From QHWK01 sp035315685 (GTDB lineage: Bacteria; Acidobacteriota; Vicinamibacteria; Vicinamibacterales; CAVVIG01): 9,720 bases of DNA. Below, one piece after another: positions 7,332 to 9,720 of the stretch. Made by a program: the position numbers and the translations under genes. The stretch covers positions 1 through 9,720 of the forward strand of contig DATFXR010000335.1 of assembly GCA_035315685.1 (NCBI GenBank), read 5' to 3'. The notes under the pieces are model-generated. The model did no database searches and was not told the origin of the DNA. It saw only the letters and a list, made by a program, of their open reading frames with translations. How positions within the stretch are numbered: the first letter of the stretch is position 1; each line of letters opens with the position of its first letter.

Positions 7332-8096
7332 TTACCTGAGGTTGCTCGTCGTCTCGTAGCTGGTCGGATCCGGGATTCCTGCTTCGACGAATGCGTCGTG
7401 CCGCTCGCGGCACTTGCTGCACTGGCCGCAATGGAGAGGGGATTGGGGATCTGGGATTCGGGACTCGGGATCTGGCGTTCGGGATTGGGGACTCGCGATT
7501 CGGGAGTCGGACGCGTGCACGACGACTGGTGATTGCGATCGCGGGTTCATGCACGACAGCGTGAGCTCGAACGGAACGGCGAGCGCGGCGCCACGACGGA
7601 TCACGTCCGCCTTGCTCGCATGGGCGTACGGCGCGTCGATTGCCAGCGGATGCGCCAGGCCGAGCGACAACGCGCGCGCCATCGCCGCGCGAAAGTCGGG
7701 CGTCGCGTCCGGAAACGGGTTGTGTCCCAGCGTGCCGAGTACGAGGCGGCCGATCCGCGCGGACGCGCAGTACACGCCGGCCTTTCCGAGGAGGATCACG
7801 TTGCGTCCCGGGAGATAGACGTCTTCGTCCGGCGTGTGGTACGCCGGTGCACGGCCCGTTACCGCCCAGTGCGTCGCCTCGTACACGTCGCGCATGTCGA
7901 CCGACAGCGACACCAGCGGACGCACGTCCGACGCGGACGGCAGCGCCGCGAGCAACCGCGTCACAATCGCCTGCTCTTCTGCTTCCCACGCGAGGCCGAC
8001 GCGCACGTAGATCGGCTGCACGATGTCGCGCGTCGCTTCGTCGGCCACGAGCACTGCGCTGTCGAGTCCGCCCGAGAGGAGAACAGCCGTCGACAT
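7332..8096 (-). CDS. queC: 7-cyano-7-deazaguanine synthase (QueC) with an in-frame repeat insertion
   Basis: QueC converts 7-carboxy-7-deazaguanine to preQ0 with ATP and ammonia in queuosine biosynthesis. The 254-residue product has the PP-loop SGGLDS (8-13), the DEDVYLPGRNVILL strand (90-103), and the C-terminal zinc ligands Cys182 (LSC) and Cys223, Cys226 and Cys229 (HCGQCSKC). In known QueC proteins the first Cys is about nine residues from the second; here they are 41 apart. The extra ~32 residues contain a heptapeptide repeat (SRIASPQ, SRTPDPE, SRIPDPQ) encoded by ten heptamer DNA units. The frame is intact and the remaining C-terminus is normal, so the enzyme may still fold with a disordered loop, or zinc binding may be impaired. 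It starts at the ATG at 8096, 14 bp from the divergent queD start; no Shine-Dalgarno site is evident. Confidence 0.95.
   Translation of the reverse strand: MSTAVLLSGGLDSAVLVADEATRDIVQPIYVRVGLAWEAEEQAIVTRLLAALPSASDVRPLVSLSVDMRDVYEATHWAVTGRAPAYHTPDEDVYLPGRNVILLGKAGVYCASARIGRLVLGTLGHNPFPDATPDFRAAMARALSLGLAHPLAIDAPYAHASKADVIRRGAALAVPFELTLSCMNPRSQSPVVVHASDSRIASPQSRTPDPESRIPDPQSPLHCGQCSKCRERHDAFVEAGIPDPTSYETTSNLR
7439..7508. repeat. Ten GGGATTC-type heptamers inside queC
   Basis: On the plus strand the units are GGGATTG, GGGATCT, GGGATTC, GGGACTC, GGGATCT, GGCGTTC, GGGATTG, GGGACTC, GCGATTC and GGGAGTC, with no gaps (70 bp). Since three heptamers make 21 bp, the unit is read as a seven-residue protein repeat in queC. 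The whole inserted segment in queC, about 7437-7541, also includes a short non-repetitive stretch. The G-runs on the non-coding strand could form a quadruplex. Confidence 0.9.
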
Positions 8097-8101
8097 ATAA
8101 T
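8096..8101 (+). promoter_or_regulatory. -10 box (TATAAT) for queD
   Basis: A perfect TATAAT lies nine bases before the queD ATG, overlapping the first base of the divergent queC start codon. No good -35 match is seen at the expected distance, which lies inside queC. Transcription would start 0-3 bases before the ATG, so queD is probably leaderless or nearly so; there is no Shine-Dalgarno site in the 14 bp between the two start codons. Confidence 0.55.
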
Positions 8102-8110
8102 TTCATTGTC

Positions 8111-8518
8111 ATGTATTCCGTTACGAAGCGCATCGACTTCTGCTATGGGCACCGGCTGCTCGACTACGACGGCATCTGCCAGCATCCGCACGGCCACAAC
8201 GCGATCGCCGAAATCGAAGTACGCACCGGCACGCTCGACAGCCGCAACATGGTGTGCGATTTCAGCGACATCAAGCGGCTCGTGAAAGGCTGGGTCGATC
8301 GCGAGCTCGATCACAAGATGCTGCTGCGCCACGACGATCCGCTGGTTGCGGCGCTCGCGGCGCTTGGCGAGCCGGTGTATCTCCTCGACAGCAATCCGAC
8401 CGCCGAGCGGATTGCGAAGCTGATTTTCGACAAAGCCGCCGAACACGGATTGCCTGTCGTCCGGGTGACCGTGTGGGAGACCCCGACGTCGTTCGCGGAC
8501 TATCGTCCTGGCAGCTAG
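8111..8518 (+). CDS. queD: 6-carboxy-5,6,7,8-tetrahydropterin synthase (QueD)
   Basis: This 135-residue member of the PTPS/QueD family converts dihydroneopterin triphosphate to 6-carboxytetrahydropterin, the second step of preQ0/queuosine synthesis. Zinc ligands His14 (FCYGHRL), His27 and His29 (HPHGHN) and catalytic Cys23 (ICQHPHGH, the CxxxHGH spacing of QueD) are present, as are the LDHKMLL segment and the C-terminal VTVWETP with the conserved substrate-binding Glu. Length and motifs are typical. It is divergent from queC, which acts later in the same pathway; queE is not in this window. The ATG at 8111 is preferred because a TATAAT lies just upstream and the family begins here; the longer open frame upstream overlaps queC. 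Confidence 0.95.
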   Translation: MYSVTKRIDFCYGHRLLDYDGICQHPHGHNAIAEIEVRTGTLDSRNMVCDFSDIKRLVKGWVDRELDHKMLLRHDDPLVAALAALGEPVYLLDSNPTAERIAKLIFDKAAEHGLPVVRVTVWETPTSFADYRPGS

Positions 8519-8540
8519 CCCCCAGCCCCCGGCCCCGGTC
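8519..8540. repeat. C-rich heptamer run between queD and the HAD phosphatase gene
   Basis: CCCCCAG, CCCCCGG and CCCCGGT follow each other immediately after the queD stop codon and end one base or so before the GTG start of the next gene. On the minus strand this gives three long G-runs plus a GG. It replaces any ribosome binding site for the downstream gene. Confidence 0.6.
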
Positions 8541-8541
8541 C

Positions 8542-9195
8542 GTGTCACGCTTTTCCCTCATCGTCTTCGATCTCGACGGCACGCTGATCGATTCCCGCCG
8601 CGATCTCGCGAACGCGACCAACGCGCTCCTCGTCGAGTGCGGCGGGGAGCCGCTGGAGGAAGAGCGCGTCGGCCGGATGGTCGGAGACGGCGCGCCGACC
8701 CTGGTCGCGCGCGCGTTTGCCGCAAGCGGCGTCGCGCCGCCGCGGGAGGCGGTCGATCGATTTCTGCGGATCTACCGCGACCATCTGCTGGACTACACCC
8801 GGCCGTACCCAGGCATTCCCGACCTGCTCGAGGCGTTGCGCGCGCACAGGCGCCTGGCGGTGCTGACCAACAAGCCGCTGGCGTCCACCCGTCGCATTCT
8901 CGACGGTTTGGCGCTCGCACAGTACTTCCCGCCGGATGCAGTCATCGGCGGCGACGGCCCGTTGCCTCGAAAGCCCGACCCCGCAGGCCTGCGCCATCTC
9001 GCCCAATGCGCACACGTAGCGCTCACTGACACACTGCTCGTCGGCGACTCCGCGATTGACTGGCGCACGGCTCGCGCGGCACCATCGGCGGTTTGTCTCG
9101 TGCGTTATGGCTTCGGCTTCGAAGGAATCTCCGCCGAGGAATTAGATGTGGAAGTGCGCGTGATCGACGCACCGAGTGAGCTCATGAGCCTGTAA
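8542..9195 (+). CDS. HAD-family phosphatase, Gph-like
   Basis: This 217-residue haloacid dehalogenase-superfamily hydrolase has a phosphoglycolate-phosphatase/PGMB-like cap. Motif I is DLDGT (nucleophile Asp10, acid/base Asp12), motif II LTNKP (Thr109), motif III Lys144 in RKPDP, and motif IV GDSAIDW (Asp169, Asp173). The cap lies at about residues 17-90. The most likely substrate is 2-phosphoglycolate, but this subfamily is broad and the true substrate may be another small phosphoester. I chose the GTG at 8542 because the family begins two or three residues before the nucleophile strand; the open frame upstream overlaps queD. No Shine-Dalgarno site is visible, only the C-rich repeat, so translation may depend on coupling with queD 23 bases upstream. 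The C-terminus is about normal length. Confidence 0.88.
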   Translation: MSRFSLIVFDLDGTLIDSRRDLANATNALLVECGGEPLEEERVGRMVGDGAPTLVARAFAASGVAPPREAVDRFLRIYRDHLLDYTRPYPGIPDLLEALRAHRRLAVLTNKPLASTRRILDGLALAQYFPPDAVIGGDGPLPRKPDPAGLRHLAQCAHVALTDTLLVGDSAIDWRTARAAPSAVCLVRYGFGFEGISAEELDVEVRVIDAPSELMSL

Positions 9196-9317
9196 CAATT
9201 TCGTACGCTGCTCGAGAATCCACTGTCGGGCTTCTATGCACGCCGGGCCCCTTTGGGAGAAATTCGGCCACGGATTGCTTGGCACTGCCATTGCTGAGAT
9301 AAGCCTGTCCCTCGCCG

Positions 9318-9332
9318 TCGCTGACTCAGCGA
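9318..9332. promoter_or_regulatory. Palindrome TCGCTGACTCAGCGA, candidate operator
   Basis: A perfect 7-bp inverted repeat around one central base lies 16 bases upstream of the TAGAAT box and 31 bases before the gas vesicle gene start. This is where a -35 region would be and no -35 match is found, so an activator-dependent promoter or repressor site is plausible. The rest of the 168-bp gap from 9196 shows nothing clear. Confidence 0.4.
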
Positions 9333-9348
9333 GTGTCAGAAAGTTACG

Positions 9349-9354
9349 TAGAAT
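9349..9354 (+). promoter_or_regulatory. -10-like box (TAGAAT) for the gas vesicle gene
   Basis: TAGAAT lies nine bases before the ATG at 9364, the same distance as the TATAAT of queD. There is no -35 match at 16-18 bases and no Shine-Dalgarno site, so a near-leaderless transcript is suggested. Confidence 0.4.
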
Positions 9355-9363
9355 ACGGACCCT

Positions 9364-9693
9364 ATGCCGACGCCACTGAGTGAGGGCGGTCGCTCTACCG
9401 GTCTCGTCGACGTTCTCGATCGCGTCCTCGACAAGGGGCTGGTCGTCGCAGGCGACGTCAAGGTGTCGCTCGCGGAAGTCGAGCTCTTGACGATCCGCAT
9501 CCGGCTGCTCATCTGCTCAATCGACAAGGCTGAGCAGATCGGCCTCGACTGGTGGAAGTTCGATCACCACCTGTCTCCGGGCAAACAGGTGTTATCGGCA
9601 GAAAACGAAGAGTTGCGCAAGCAGGTGCGCGCGCTCGAGCGGCAACTGGCGTCGCTCACGCGACGGCGATCGGTGCCCGCGTCGACACGGTAG
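9364..9693 (+). CDS. Gas vesicle protein, GvpA/GvpJ family
   Basis: This 109-residue protein has a typical GvpA-fold core at residues 13-60: LVDVLDRVLDKGLVVAGD, then VKVSLAEVELLTIRIRL and LICSIDKAEQIGLDWW. In this family the two beta strands and flanking helices pack into the gas vesicle wall. The core ends in DWWKFD, and residues 78-102 add a charged coiled-coil-like helix (ENEELRKQVRALERQLASL). Major shell GvpA is usually about 70-80 residues without such a tail, so the protein is closer to the minor relatives GvpJ or GvpM, which help nucleate or cap the vesicle; I cannot separate these from sequence alone. It is likely the first gene of a gas vesicle cluster continuing to the right. About 27 bases remain after the stop, with no clear next gene. 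Confidence 0.85.
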   Translation: MPTPLSEGGRSTGLVDVLDRVLDKGLVVAGDVKVSLAEVELLTIRIRLLICSIDKAEQIGLDWWKFDHHLSPGKQVLSAENEELRKQVRALERQLASLTRRRSVPASTR

Positions 9694-9720
9694 CGGTGCG
9701 GGTGACGCGACCGCGACGCA

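Noticed and set aside
7439..7508. CRISPR array
   Set aside because: The units are 7 bp with no spacers and lie inside an intact queC frame; the other repeats are likewise too short and ungapped.
9696..9720. Start of a further gene at a GTG after the gas vesicle gene
   Set aside because: Only about eight codons are visible, with no ribosome binding site or recognisable residues.

Overview
The window is GC-rich bacterial chromosomal DNA with tightly packed genes, weak or missing Shine-Dalgarno sites in front of several genes, and many short GGG/GTTC-type tandem repeats. Together with a DUF4097 repeat protein and a secreted protein of a kind I associate with Acidobacteriota, this suggests an uncultured acidobacterium, perhaps of the Vicinamibacteria. 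That placement is inference from style; no marker gene is present.

Left edge (1-640): the 3' end of a plus-strand DUF4097-type beta-strand repeat gene, then a 120-bp GTTCAGG repeat pair separating it from a convergent minus-strand operon.

Centre (640-7236, minus strand, so read right to left): an apparent operon of six genes. A near-consensus promoter leads straight into a GTG start with almost no leader. The genes are a FAD-dependent monooxygenase of the halogenase/QhpG-like group, a 28-residue one-helix peptide ending in Lys-Trp-Asp, a radical SAM/SPASM peptide-modifying enzyme resembling QhpD, an exporter-type ABC transporter (QhpF-like), a small cytoplasmic subtilase (QhpE-like), and a secreted protein of unknown function. 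In the quinohemoprotein amine dehydrogenase (qhp) system these four enzyme types cooperate to crosslink, hydroxylate, cleave and export the small gamma subunit that carries the tryptophylquinone cofactor. Here the four accessory enzymes are present, but no recognisable QhpA, QhpB or QhpC. The only small gene is the newly noticed 28-codon ORF, which has Trp but no Cys. This is the best candidate for an undescribed system: a qhp-like maturation cassette with an unknown substrate.

Right part (7332-9195): queC (minus) and queD (plus), two enzymes of preQ0/queuosine synthesis, divergent with only 14 bp between their start codons, followed by a HAD phosphatase. The queC gene is interrupted in frame by ten heptamer repeats that separate one presumed zinc-binding Cys from the other three.

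Right edge (9318-9720): a palindrome and a -10-like element lead into a GvpA/GvpJ-family gas vesicle gene, perhaps the first gene of a gas vesicle cluster that continues outside the window.

Two themes cross the window. Short 6-7-bp G-rich repeats lie immediately after stop codons, inside a signal-peptide coding region and inside queC. TANNNT boxes lie 6-9 bp before start codons, suggesting leaderless transcripts.
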